Assembly: GCA_001618615.1 (NCBI GenBank) | Contig: LKHB01000057.1 | Span: 20,786-84,785 of the forward strand | DNA length: 64,000 nt | Source: Fermentibacter danicus | GTDB lineage: Bacteria > Fermentibacterota > Fermentibacteria > Fermentibacterales > Fermentibacteraceae | Direction of reading: 5' to 3' | Shown here: piece by piece, positions 1 to 7,257 of the stretch | Position numbering within the stretch: the first letter of the stretch is position 1 | Layout of the letters: every line of letters starts with the position of its first letter | Notes under the pieces: generated by a model | Databases searched by the model: none | Seen by the model: the letters and a program-made list of their open reading frames with translations, nothing else | Told to the model about the DNA's origin: nothing | Translations under genes and position numbers: made by a program

Positions 1-771
1 CAGGAATTGATGGAACTCTCGGAGGATCGGGCGCTCGTGAGAGGGATTCTCCATCGCCGCGACGCCCGCAACGCGCGATATCTCTGGAAGGCAGCCCTGT
101 GCGGGGGGAATGCGGACGGCCCCGAACTCGAGAAGCCGGGGCTTGTGGAGCATTCACTCCTCGCATCGGCCCTTGCGGACGAGGAAGCCCGGAAGCTCCT
201 CCCCGCGGCCATGAGCGCAGCAGCGGAGGAACTCTCCTCCCTGAGCGATCCGTCCCCGCTCGAAGTGGACAGGATACTGGACAGGATGGCCGCCGGCCTG
301 GAACTCGATGAATTCTCATCCATGGGGCCCGGCTTCAGGCGCCTGCTCGAAACCATGATCGATTCGAGGAACGTCACGACCTGCATCAGGATCATGCTCT
401 CCGGGAGCAGGGAGGATCTGTCCCCCGGAGTTCTCCTGGAGGGGGGGACGGTTTCCCGGAAGGCGGTCTGTGGTGCCGCCCTGGAGGGCTCCCTGCCGGA
501 CTTCGTCGCCGACATCGAGAATCTCGAACGGCTCGCCCCGTTCGTGAAGGAGACTCTCTCCTCCAGATCCTTCCTCGAACTCGAGCGCGAAACCGAGCGG
601 GTGATCATGGAGATGCTGGATGCCGGCTCCTTCGAACTGTTCGGCCCGGCTCCGCTCGCCGCATTCATTTTCAAGAAGGAGATGGAGATGAACCATCTCA
701 GGATACTGCTCGCGGCTAAGGCCGCCGGCATGGACAGGGCGCGTCTCTCCAGGCGCCTGCCGAGAGGCTAG
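1..771 (+). CDS. atpC: V-type ATPase subunit C, 5' partial
   Basis: Central-stalk/rotor-cap subunit C (AC39 family) of a V/A-type ATPase, which links the membrane ring to the catalytic head. The frame is open to base 1, and about 256 residues are present against roughly 330-350 in the family, so the N-terminus lies outside the window. The C-terminal part contains FGPAPLAAFIFKKEMEMNH, matching the family's conserved 'GPEP..AY...KE.E...IR' end. It is followed after 6 bp by subunit F and then A, B and D, the usual bacterial V-ATPase order. The MEL codons at 10-18 are an internal Met, not an evident start. Identity rests on the C-terminal motif and on context. Confidence 0.75.
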   Translation, partial: QELMELSEDRALVRGILHRRDARNARYLWKAALCGGNADGPELEKPGLVEHSLLASALADEEARKLLPAAMSAAAEELSSLSDPSPLEVDRILDRMAAGLELDEFSSMGPGFRRLLETMIDSRNVTTCIRIMLSGSREDLSPGVLLEGGTVSRKAVCGAALEGSLPDFVADIENLERLAPFVKETLSSRSFLELERETERVIMEMLDAGSFELFGPAPLAAFIFKKEMEMNHLRILLAAKAAGMDRARLSRRLPRG

Positions 772-777
772 GACGCC

Positions 778-1104
778 GTGTCCGGACAGGGAATCGCATT
801 TATCGGCGACCCCGACTCCTCCCTCGGTTTCAGGGCGCTGGGCGTTTCGGTGGAGAACCCCTGCAACGCCGAGGAGGCCGTCCGGGCCTTCCGCGGCGCC
901 GTAGCCGGAGGAGCGTCCGTCATAATGATAACAGAGGCCATGCTGGACCATCTCCGCGAGGAAGTGGAACGCACGGCCAAAAGACCCATACCCGCAGTCG
1001 TCGTTCTTCCCGGCATCACCGGGTCGGCGGGCCGCGGAGGAGATACGATCAGACGGCAGATAACGCGAGCCGTGGGCGTCGATCTCATGGCTGAGGAGCG
1101 ATAG
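778..1104 (+). CDS. atpF: V-type ATPase subunit F
   Basis: Small central-stalk subunit F, 108 residues, the usual size. It starts with GTG six bases after the subunit C stop. The N-terminus GIAFIGDPDSSLGFRALGV is the typical F-subunit opening (a beta strand, then D-x-x-S/T-x-x-GFRLxG), and the middle holds the VIMITEAMLDHL segment equivalent to the family's 'I.IT...A..I'. Its place between C and A fits the operon. The F subunit contacts the A3B3 head and is known in the family to influence coupling; nothing here shows whether the complex pumps or synthesises ATP. Confidence 0.85.
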   Translation: MSGQGIAFIGDPDSSLGFRALGVSVENPCNAEEAVRAFRGAVAGGASVIMITEAMLDHLREEVERTAKRPIPAVVVLPGITGSAGRGGDTIRRQITRAVGVDLMAEER

Positions 1105-1131
1105 CCCTCGGATTCCGGAGGTCTCCAGGCA

Positions 1132-2916
1132 ATGACAAAGGGCACCATCAGGAAGGTCGCGGGACCGCTCGTCGTTGCGGGCGGTATGGCCGAGGCCAGG
1201 ATGTACGACGTGGTCTATGTCTCCGACATGCGTCTCCTGGGCGAGATCATCGAGATCAAGGGCGACGCTGCGTCCATCCAGGTCTACGAGGAAACATGGG
1301 GCCTCGGCCCGGGCGATCGCGTCTACAGCACCGGCGAGCCTCTCTCCCTCGAACTCGGCCCCGGTCTGCTCACCTCGATATACGACGGAATCCAGAGGCC
1401 GCTCGACAAGGTCCGCGAGCGCTCCGGCGACTGGATATCCAGAGGGATCAACATACCGGGCCTGGATCATTCCAGGCGGTGGGAATTCACGCCGACCGCG
1501 ACCGTGGGGTCCGCGGCGACCGGCGGCGACTTCCTCGGCTCGGTCCCCGAGACCGCAACGGTCGAGCACAGGATAATGATTCCCCCAGGCATCTCCGGAA
1601 CCCTCGCCTGGGTCGCCCCGGCCGGTTCCTATACGATCGACGAAGTGATAGCGAAGGTCAGGACGGCCTCCGGCGAAGAGGTCGATCTCCGTATGTACCA
1701 GAAGTGGCCGGTCAGACGGGCTCGTCCCGTGCAGAAGAAGATGGCTCCCACCGAACCCCTGGTGACGGGTCAGCGCGTGATCGATGCCTTCTTCCCCGTG
1801 GGCAAGGGCGGAACGGCCTGCGTCCCGGGGCCGTTCGGCAGCGGGAAGACCGTCATACAGCACCAGCTCGCAAAATGGGCGGACGCCGAGATCGTCGTCT
1901 ATGTCGGATGCGGCGAACGCGGCAACGAGATGACCGATGTACTGCAGGAGTTCCCCGAGATTCTCGACCCCAGGAGCGGCAAACCCCTCATCCTGCGCAC
2001 CGTGCTGGTCGCTAACACTAGCAACATGCCGGTGGCGGCGCGTGAAGCCAGCGTCTACACCGGGATGACCATAGCGGAGTACTTCCGTGACATGGGCTAT
2101 TCGGTCGCTCTCATGGCGGACTCCACCTCCAGATGGGCCGAGGCCATGAGGGAGATGTCGGGCAGGCTCGAGGAGATGCCGGGTGAGGAGGGCTACCCCG
2201 CCTATCTCGGAACCAGGATCGCCGAGTTCTACGAGCGGGCCGGCAAGGTCCACTGCCTCTGCTCCGGCGAGAGGGAGGGAGCGCTCACCGTGGTCGGCGC
2301 CGTCAGCCCGGCCGGGGGCGATCTGTCCGACCCCGTGGTCCAGGCCACTCTGAGGGTAGTGAAGGTCTTCTGGAGCCTCCAGGCGAGGCTCGCCTACATG
2401 CGGCACTTTCCCGCCATCGGATGGCTGGAGAGCTATTCCCTGTACACGGAGAACCTCCGGGACTGGTACGGGAAGGAGCTGGACGCCGGCTGGACGGCAC
2501 TACGGAACGGCGCGATCGCCCTTCTACAGGAGGAGGCCAACCTCCAGGAGATTGCGAGGCTCGTAGGCGCGGAATCCCTCTCTTCCGAAGATCAGCTCAC
2601 GCTCTTCACCGCCAGGTCGATCCGCGAGGACTTCCTGCACCAGAATGCATTCCACGAGGTGGACACCTTCTGCTCGATGCGGAAGCAGGTCCGCCTGCTG
2701 GGTCTGATCATGTCGATACACGAGTCCCTGTCCCGCGCCATAGGAGCCGGGGCCTCACCGAAGGATCTATTTTCCCTGCCCTTCCGGGAGTCGGTGGCCC
2801 GGGCCCGGTACGTGCCCGAGAATCGACTTGAGGAAATCGACCGGATCCTCGAAACCGCCGGTTCCGAAATCGAGGGCGTGCTCGAACAGACTGCACGCGC
2901 GGGGGAGGGAGCCTGA
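1132..2916 (+). CDS. atpA: V-type ATPase catalytic subunit A
   Basis: Catalytic A subunit, 594 residues, the normal length. The Walker A loop GPFGSGKT lies at about residues 234-241. The preceding long 'non-homologous' insert, diagnostic of V/A-type A subunits, is present (about 115-190). Walker B-type SVALMADSTSRWAEA follows near residue 325, and GEEGYPAYLG is intact. It would hydrolyse or make ATP in the A3B3 hexamer at the cytoplasmic face. The start ATG has GGAGG about 10 bases upstream. The stop overlaps the next start by one base (TGATG), which implies translational coupling to subunit B. Confidence 0.97.
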   Translation: MTKGTIRKVAGPLVVAGGMAEARMYDVVYVSDMRLLGEIIEIKGDAASIQVYEETWGLGPGDRVYSTGEPLSLELGPGLLTSIYDGIQRPLDKVRERSGDWISRGINIPGLDHSRRWEFTPTATVGSAATGGDFLGSVPETATVEHRIMIPPGISGTLAWVAPAGSYTIDEVIAKVRTASGEEVDLRMYQKWPVRRARPVQKKMAPTEPLVTGQRVIDAFFPVGKGGTACVPGPFGSGKTVIQHQLAKWADAEIVVYVGCGERGNEMTDVLQEFPEILDPRSGKPLILRTVLVANTSNMPVAAREASVYTGMTIAEYFRDMGYSVALMADSTSRWAEAMREMSGRLEEMPGEEGYPAYLGTRIAEFYERAGKVHCLCSGEREGALTVVGAVSPAGGDLSDPVVQATLRVVKVFWSLQARLAYMRHFPAIGWLESYSLYTENLRDWYGKELDAGWTALRNGAIALLQEEANLQEIARLVGAESLSSEDQLTLFTARSIREDFLHQNAFHEVDTFCSMRKQVRLLGLIMSIHESLSRAIGAGASPKDLFSLPFRESVARARYVPENRLEEIDRILETAGSEIEGVLEQTARAGEGA

Positions 2917-4307
2917 TGATCCGCGAATACAGGACTACCGTCGAGATTTCCGGGCCTCTGATGTTCGTCGAGAACGTCGAGGGAGTGACCTACGAGGAGC
3001 TGGCCGAGATCGAGCTGCCGGACGGGACGATCCGGCACGGCAGGGTACTCGAGGTGAACGAGTCGATGGCTCTGGTCCAGCTCTTCGAAGGTTCGAGCGG
3101 CGTCGGCATCTCCCAGAGCGTCGTGCGGTTCCTCGGAAAGAGCGTCGAGCTTGGTGTTTCCGAAACCATGCTGGGCAGGGTCTTCGACGGGCAGGGACGC
3201 CCCAGGGCGCCCTTCGACACGTTCCCTCCCATAGTCCCGGACAGGATGATCAACATCAACGGTTCGCCGCTGAACCCCTACGCGAGGGACTACCCGGCGG
3301 AGTTCATCCAGACCGGGCTGAGTTCGATAGACGGGATAAACACCCTCGTCCGAGGTCAGAAGCTACCGGTCTTCAGCGCGAGCGGCCTCCCGCACTCCGC
3401 CGTGGCGGCGCAGATCGCCAGGCAGGCAAGGGTGATCGGCGAGGGCGAGAGCTTCGCAGTGGTGTTCGCCGCGCTTGGGATCACCTTCGAGGAGGCCGAC
3501 TACTTCATCCGCGACTTCAAGTCGACGGGAGCCATGGACAGAGCGGTCGTCTTCCTGAATCTCGCGGATGACCCGGCGATAGAGAGGATCGCCACACCCA
3601 GGCTCGCCCTGACGGCGGCCGAGTATCTGGCTTACCAGAAGGACATGCACATCCTCGTCATCCTGACCGACATGACGAACTACTGCGACGCGCTGCGCGA
3701 GATATCCGCAGCACGCCGGGAGGTTCCGGGAAGACGGGGTTATCCCGGGTATCTCTATACCGACCTCTCCACCATCTACGAGAGAGCCGGCCGCGTGAAG
3801 GGGAGAAAGGGTTCGATAACGCAGATCCCGATCCTCACGATGCCCGAGGACGACAAGACGCATCCGATACCGGACCTGACCGGGTACATCACGGAGGGTC
3901 AGCTCATCCTGAACCGCGAGCTGCACAAGAGGGGCGTCTATCCCCCGATGGACGTAATGGAGTCGCTTTCGAGGCTCAAGGACAAGGGTATCGGGAAGGG
4001 CAAGACCCGCGAGGATCACGCCGACCTGTTCAACCAGCTCATGGCGGCCTACTCGGCAGGAAAGAACGCCCGTGAACTGGCCGTGATCCTGGGCACGGCG
4101 GCGCTCAGCCCGCTCGACCAGCAGTACCTGAGGTTCGCCGAGGAGTACGAGAGGCGGTACATAAGCCAGGGTGAGGGCGAGAACCGCACCATCGAGGAAA
4201 CCCTGGACCTCGGCTGGGAGCTGCTGAAGCTCCTGCCACGCGAGGAGATGAAGCGGGTGAGGCCCGAGCACCTCGACAAATACTGGCCCGCAGGGGAGCA
4301 TTCCTGA
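2916..4307 (+). CDS. atpB: V-type ATPase regulatory subunit B
   Basis: Non-catalytic B subunit, 463 residues. As expected it lacks a P-loop: the equivalent site reads SASGLPHS near residue 155. The family signature PGRRGYPGYLYTDLSTIYERAGR is split over about residues 268-291, and the interface sequence ITQIPILTMPEDDKTHPIPD is present. B alternates with A in the head of the enzyme. The start is coupled to subunit A by TGATG, and the stop overlaps the subunit D start in the same way, so stoichiometric translation of A, B and D is likely. Confidence 0.97.
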   Translation: MIREYRTTVEISGPLMFVENVEGVTYEELAEIELPDGTIRHGRVLEVNESMALVQLFEGSSGVGISQSVVRFLGKSVELGVSETMLGRVFDGQGRPRAPFDTFPPIVPDRMININGSPLNPYARDYPAEFIQTGLSSIDGINTLVRGQKLPVFSASGLPHSAVAAQIARQARVIGEGESFAVVFAALGITFEEADYFIRDFKSTGAMDRAVVFLNLADDPAIERIATPRLALTAAEYLAYQKDMHILVILTDMTNYCDALREISAARREVPGRRGYPGYLYTDLSTIYERAGRVKGRKGSITQIPILTMPEDDKTHPIPDLTGYITEGQLILNRELHKRGVYPPMDVMESLSRLKDKGIGKGKTREDHADLFNQLMAAYSAGKNARELAVILGTAALSPLDQQYLRFAEEYERRYISQGEGENRTIEETLDLGWELLKLLPREEMKRVRPEHLDKYWPAGEHS

Positions 4308-4945
4308 TGGCCGTAGTCGTTCGCGCCACCCGCATGGAGCTGCAGACGCTCCGGAAGCGGTCGGTCCTCGCGCGGCGCGGGCACAAGCTGCTGAAGGACA
4401 AGCTGGACGAGCTGATGAGGCAGTTCAAGATCCTCATCGCGGAATACATGGGCGCCCGCCAGAAGATCGAGGGGGAGCTTCTCGAGGCATACAGGGAGTT
4501 CCTCTTCGCACGCGCCTCCATGCGACGGGAGGCCCTGGCCGACGCCCTGCGCTATCCTGGAGCCGTTGCGGTCGTCCACGGCTCTACACGCAAGGTGATG
4601 AATCTCACTCTGCCGGAATTCGACGTCTCCATGGAGGGCAGCATCCGCAACTACGGGATGCTCGACACCACTCCGGAACTCGACGCCTCCCTCGAGGTCT
4701 TCGCCCGGGTTCTTCCGGGAATCGTAAGGCTCGCCGGCCAGGAGAAGGCGATAGGCATCCTCGCGGCGGAGATCGACAGGACGAGACGGCGGGTGAATGC
4801 GCTCGAGTACATCCTGATTCCCGAACTGGAAGAGGCCGTTTCCCGCATCAGGCTCAAGCTCGAGGAAATCGAGCGCGGGAACCTCACGAGGCTGATGAAG
4901 GTCAAGAAGATGGCGGAGCGGAAGAGGGAGGGGACGCTTCTCTGA
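4307..4945 (+). CDS. atpD: V-type ATPase subunit D
   Basis: Central rotor-shaft subunit D, 212 residues. The N-terminal ATRMELQTLRKRSVLARRGHK and KLLKDKLDELMRQF match the family's T+..L..L+..L..A..G..LLK.K+DEL pattern. The C-terminal helix RRRVNALEYILIPELE is the hallmark 'RRVNALE..+IP' element. The protein is expected to be an antiparallel coiled coil rotating inside A3B3. The start overlaps the stop of subunit B by one base. No V-ATPase gene follows; a separate promoter starts 25 bp downstream, so D ends this operon. Confidence 0.95.
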   Translation: MAVVVRATRMELQTLRKRSVLARRGHKLLKDKLDELMRQFKILIAEYMGARQKIEGELLEAYREFLFARASMRREALADALRYPGAVAVVHGSTRKVMNLTLPEFDVSMEGSIRNYGMLDTTPELDASLEVFARVLPGIVRLAGQEKAIGILAAEIDRTRRRVNALEYILIPELEEAVSRIRLKLEEIERGNLTRLMKVKKMAERKREGTLL

Positions 4946-4970
4946 GGCCTCCCGGGATCGTCCGGATTGA

Positions 4971-4998
4971 TTGACATCCCCGTACCGGACTGTAATTT
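4971..4998 (+). promoter_or_regulatory. sigma70-like promoter for the small Lys/Ala protein
   Basis: Perfect -35 TTGACA at 4971-4976, 16 bp spacer, and TAATTT at 4993-4998 (4 of 6 bases of TATAAT) directly preceded by TG. It lies in the short AT-richer gap after the V-ATPase operon and about 57 bp before the ATG at 5055. The first TTG of the open frame here is this -35 box rather than a start codon. Confidence 0.65.
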
Positions 4999-5054
4999 AC
5001 TGTCAAACCCGGGTTCTCCGGGCCGGTCTGTTCATTCCGCTCTGGAGGGTGGAG

Positions 5055-5264
5055 ATGGCCGAAGCGAAGGCTGCCAGGAAGACCGCGGACGCGAAGGTAG
5101 ACAAGGCGAAGGCTGACAAGAAGGTCGAGAAGGCGGTGAAGACCTGCAATGCCGAGAAGGCCGCCAAGATAGCTGCAAAGACCGCAAAGAAGGAAGCTGC
5201 TCCCGCCAAGGCGCCGGCTCCCAAGGTCACAGGCACTTGCGGCGGCTGCAAGACCAAGAAGTAG
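5055..5264 (+). CDS. small Lys/Ala-rich basic protein with cysteine tail
   Basis: A 69-residue protein made mostly of Ala and Lys, with a Pro/Ala stretch (APAKAPAP) and the C-terminal tail TCGGCKTKK. The ATG at 5055 is preceded by GGAGGGTGGAG. The frame is open further upstream, but that part overlaps the promoter. Lys/Ala repeats like AAKIAAKTAKKEAA resemble histone H1-like bacterial proteins, so nucleic-acid binding is possible. The CGGC pair and a lone Cys near residue 31 are unlike those proteins and could bind metal or form disulfides. No family is recognised. The gene stands alone between its own promoter and a strong hairpin, which suggests substantial independent expression. Confidence 0.7.
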   Translation: MAEAKAARKTADAKVDKAKADKKVEKAVKTCNAEKAAKIAAKTAKKEAAPAKAPAPKVTGTCGGCKTKK

Positions 5265-5285
5265 AACGCCGTCGTATCCGAAAAG

Positions 5286-5317
5286 AAGGGCCCCGGTCAC
5301 CGGGGCCCTTCCCGTTT
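5286..5317. terminator. GC-rich bidirectional terminator hairpin
   Basis: An 11 bp perfect stem AAGGGCCCCGG (5286-5296) pairs with its complement at 5300-5310 around a TCA loop, followed by CCCGTTT. It sits between the convergent small protein gene and the MobB-like gene, so it can serve both strands. Confidence 0.75.
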
Positions 5318-5329
5318 CCTGACGCCAGG

Positions 5330-5962
5330 TCAGCCGCGCTGCGGGCCTCTCCTAAGATCGATCCTTATGTCGCCCCCGGCTTCGGCACCGTGAAGGGTTC
5401 CAACGAAGGACTCGATCAATGCGGACAGAACCCGTGCCGGATAACCGGACAGAGGAATCCGCGAGTCGCCGATGCGGAGGGAGACCGTGCCGTCGGGAGG
5501 GCTGTCCTCCCCTTGGCGGCATGGTTCAGGAACCACTCCGAGGATTCGAAGCATCACAGGCGCCTGCAGGCCGTCGAGCCTTGGAAGAGGGACCGCATCG
5601 AACCCCCAGGTCGCCAGGCATCCGCTCTCCGATGCCGCGGCCGCATCCAGGGCGATGCCGGGCAAGTCGTGCCCCGGAAGACCTACCAGCACGAGGTCGG
5701 CGGATATGTCGGAGAATGAGCTGAAAGCCGCCGGGTCGACCCCCGGTCTCCTGTAGACGAGGCTGGCCTCCGGGGCGACGAGCACGAGACTCGAGAACGG
5801 ATAGCCGTTGTACGGATCGGGATCTCCAGTGCTGTTCCAGGGGCCGGCGAAGGAGACGGTGGTACCCCCCGACTCGGAGCAGCATCGGGCTATGCCTGCG
5901 GCGCAGGCGAGCCTGGATTCCCGGCTTCCTCCACGAATGGCGATGCAGCGGCCTGGTCTCAT
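5330..5962 (-). CDS. MobB-like protein with degenerate P-loop
   Basis: 210 residues. The layout follows MobB (molybdopterin-guanine dinucleotide adapter): a strand and loop at the N-terminus, VLVAPEASLVYRR near residue 65, ADLVLVGLPGHDLPGIAL near residue 90 (MobB 'DLVLVEGFK...PKI'), and a C-terminal domain VSLRIGDSRIPLSGYPARVL as found in long MobB versions of tungsten/molybdenum organisms. The P-loop position reads RGGSRESRLAC, so the GxxGxGK[ST] nucleotide motif is lost. The ATG overlaps the ThiF-like stop by 4 bp (ATGA). Next to the aldehyde oxidoreductase it probably serves pterin cofactor assembly, perhaps without GTP hydrolysis. Assignment is from motif memory only. Confidence 0.55.
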   Translation of the reverse strand: MRPGRCIAIRGGSRESRLACAAGIARCCSESGGTTVSFAGPWNSTGDPDPYNGYPFSSLVLVAPEASLVYRRPGVDPAAFSSFSDISADLVLVGLPGHDLPGIALDAAAASESGCLATWGFDAVPLPRLDGLQAPVMLRILGVVPEPCRQGEDSPPDGTVSLRIGDSRIPLSGYPARVLSALIESFVGTLHGAEAGGDIRIDLRRGPQRG

Positions 5963-6636
5963 GCTGAACCTCCGTCCGGAACTTCCCCCGCCCCGCGGGC
6001 AGAGGCTCCCGATGCATGTCTTTCGAGAAGAATCGAAACCGCTTCGTCAGCGACCATTGAGGCCGCGAGGGAAACCTTTGTGGAGAGCGTTCCGAGATGG
6101 AGGCCGCTGGTCTGGTCACCCACCAGGGAGATCGACCCGCGGCGCTCCAGGCGTATGGTCCCCGACGCTCCCGTGCCGGCGATGCCCGATACGGCGATAA
6201 CGGGTACTCCCGGCATCCCCAGTGCCCATTCCTCGATGGCCATGACCTTGGTCTCCGCAAGATCAAGCGCTTCTATCAGCAGATCGCAATCCTCGAACGG
6301 CGCGCAGAATCCGCCGGGGGACAGCCGTATCGGGAGCCCGGTGAAAACCGTACCCGCTCCGGTTCTCGATATGTTCTCGGCCAGGGCGTCCACCTTGAGC
6401 CTTCCGCACTGGTCGAGGAAATAGGCCTGGCGGTTGAGATTGGGCAGGGCGACCTCGTCATGGTCGACCACGACCATCCTGCCGAGCCCCGCTCTCGCCA
6501 GGAGCATCGCCGCATTTGACCCGATCCCTCCGGCGCCGGCGATTCCCACCGAGCACCCCGACAAAACCCTTCTCGTGCCGGGAGGGTTGGACGCGAAAAC
6601 CCCGCCGTTCATGCCGGAACCTGGATCGGACAGCAT
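5959..6636 (-). CDS. thiF: ThiF/MoeB-family sulfur-carrier adenylyltransferase
   Basis: 225 residues, the size of the short 'ThiF family 2' proteins. The Rossmann motif GIAGAGGIGSNAAMLLARAG is followed by VVVDHDEVALPNLNRQAYF, the E1-like D-x-D-x-V-x-x-x-N-L-N-R-Q signature for ATP binding and C-terminal adenylation of a carrier protein. The usual catalytic Cys and CxxC zinc pairs are not evident. ATG 6636 is chosen because GGAGGAGGGGAC precedes it; the frame is open to 6747 without another good site. Its likely partner is the ThiS/MoaD-like carrier at 9426-9623. It is expressed divergently from the oxidoreductase operon. Confidence 0.85.
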   Translation of the reverse strand: MLSDPGSGMNGGVFASNPPGTRRVLSGCSVGIAGAGGIGSNAAMLLARAGLGRMVVVDHDEVALPNLNRQAYFLDQCGRLKVDALAENISRTGAGTVFTGLPIRLSPGGFCAPFEDCDLLIEALDLAETKVMAIEEWALGMPGVPVIAVSGIAGTGASGTIRLERRGSISLVGDQTSGLHLGTLSTKVSLAASMVADEAVSILLERHASGASARGAGEVPDGGSA

Positions 6637-6740
6637 GTCCCCTCCTCCGTGCCCTCGACTATCGACCGTGACCGGGGATTCCAACGACGGGAATCCAGCC
6701 GGAATCCATGCCCGCCGGCTTCCGGCGGTACCATAGAGTA

Positions 6741-6769
6741 TTGCCATAAAAGCCGTTGGAGGCTAGTTT
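6741..6769 (+). promoter_or_regulatory. possible promoter of the ferredoxin-AOR operon
   Basis: TTGCCA at 6741-6746, a 17 bp spacer and TAGTTT at 6764-6769 match sigma70 boxes at 5/6 and 3/6 positions. It would give a leader of about 80 nt before the ferredoxin gene. Confidence 0.35.
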
Positions 6770-6833
6770 AGACGCACAGGAAGAATCGTCGCGGAAGTCT
6801 CCGCGGCCTTCCCTGGATATCGCAATCGAGCGA

Positions 6834-6849
6834 GCCTCTCTGGAGAGGC
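6834..6849 (+). promoter_or_regulatory. perfect inverted repeat abutting the ribosome site
   Basis: GCCTCTC-TG-GAGAGGC is a perfect 7 bp inverted repeat ending where the GGGAGG ribosome site (6850-6855) of the ferredoxin gene begins. It could be an operator or an RNA hairpin affecting initiation. Confidence 0.35.
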
Positions 6850-6856
6850 GGGAGGT

Positions 6857-7255
6857 GTGCCGGTGCCGAAGCGGCTTTCGTGCGACAACTCTAAGTGCAT
6901 CGCCTGCGGGGCATGCATGACGGCCTGTTCGACGCTGTTCTTCAAGGTGGACGATCCCAAGCGGTCCTGCATCAGGATCGAGCAGAACGGGCCGGAAATC
7001 GACATGAGCGTCTGCAACCAGACCTGCCGGCTCTGCGTCGCCGAATGCCCGGTCAAGGCTCTGACAGTTTCGCCCCAGGGCGTCGTGATGCTGGACAGGA
7101 AGCTGTGCGTCGGCTGCCTCGCCTGCGTCGCCGTATGCCCCACGGGAGCCATGAGGCACTATCCGGGTCTGGCGAATCCGTTCAAGTGCATCGCGTGCGG
7201 AGCCTGCGCCCGCAAGTGTCCAACGGGTGCGATCGGCATCGTAGTCGAGGAGTGA
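6857..7255 (+). CDS. polyferredoxin with four [4Fe-4S] motifs
   Basis: 132 residues with four cysteine clusters: CIACGACMTAC, CNQTCRLCVAECP, CVGCLACVAVCP and CIACGACARKCP, sixteen Cys in all, so four [4Fe-4S] clusters. Such proteins are common electron-transfer partners of AOR-family tungsten enzymes. The GTG at 6857 is almost inside the GGAGG site (6851-6855); the second in-frame GTG at 6863 has better spacing and may be the real start, giving 130 residues. The stop lies 2 bp before the oxidoreductase ATG, so the two are surely co-transcribed. Confidence 0.9.
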   Translation: MPVPKRLSCDNSKCIACGACMTACSTLFFKVDDPKRSCIRIEQNGPEIDMSVCNQTCRLCVAECPVKALTVSPQGVVMLDRKLCVGCLACVAVCPTGAMRHYPGLANPFKCIACGACARKCPTGAIGIVVEE

Positions 7256-7257
7256 TC

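Noticed and set aside
316..2406. 696-codon open frame on the minus strand opposite the V-ATPase C, F and A genes
   Set aside because: It runs antisense to three certain genes, has no family resemblance, and such long antisense frames are expected at this GC content.
4971..5054. Upstream extension of the small Lys/Ala protein to the TTG at 4971
   Set aside because: That TTG is the -35 box of a well-formed promoter, and the residues before Met 5055 do not resemble the rest.
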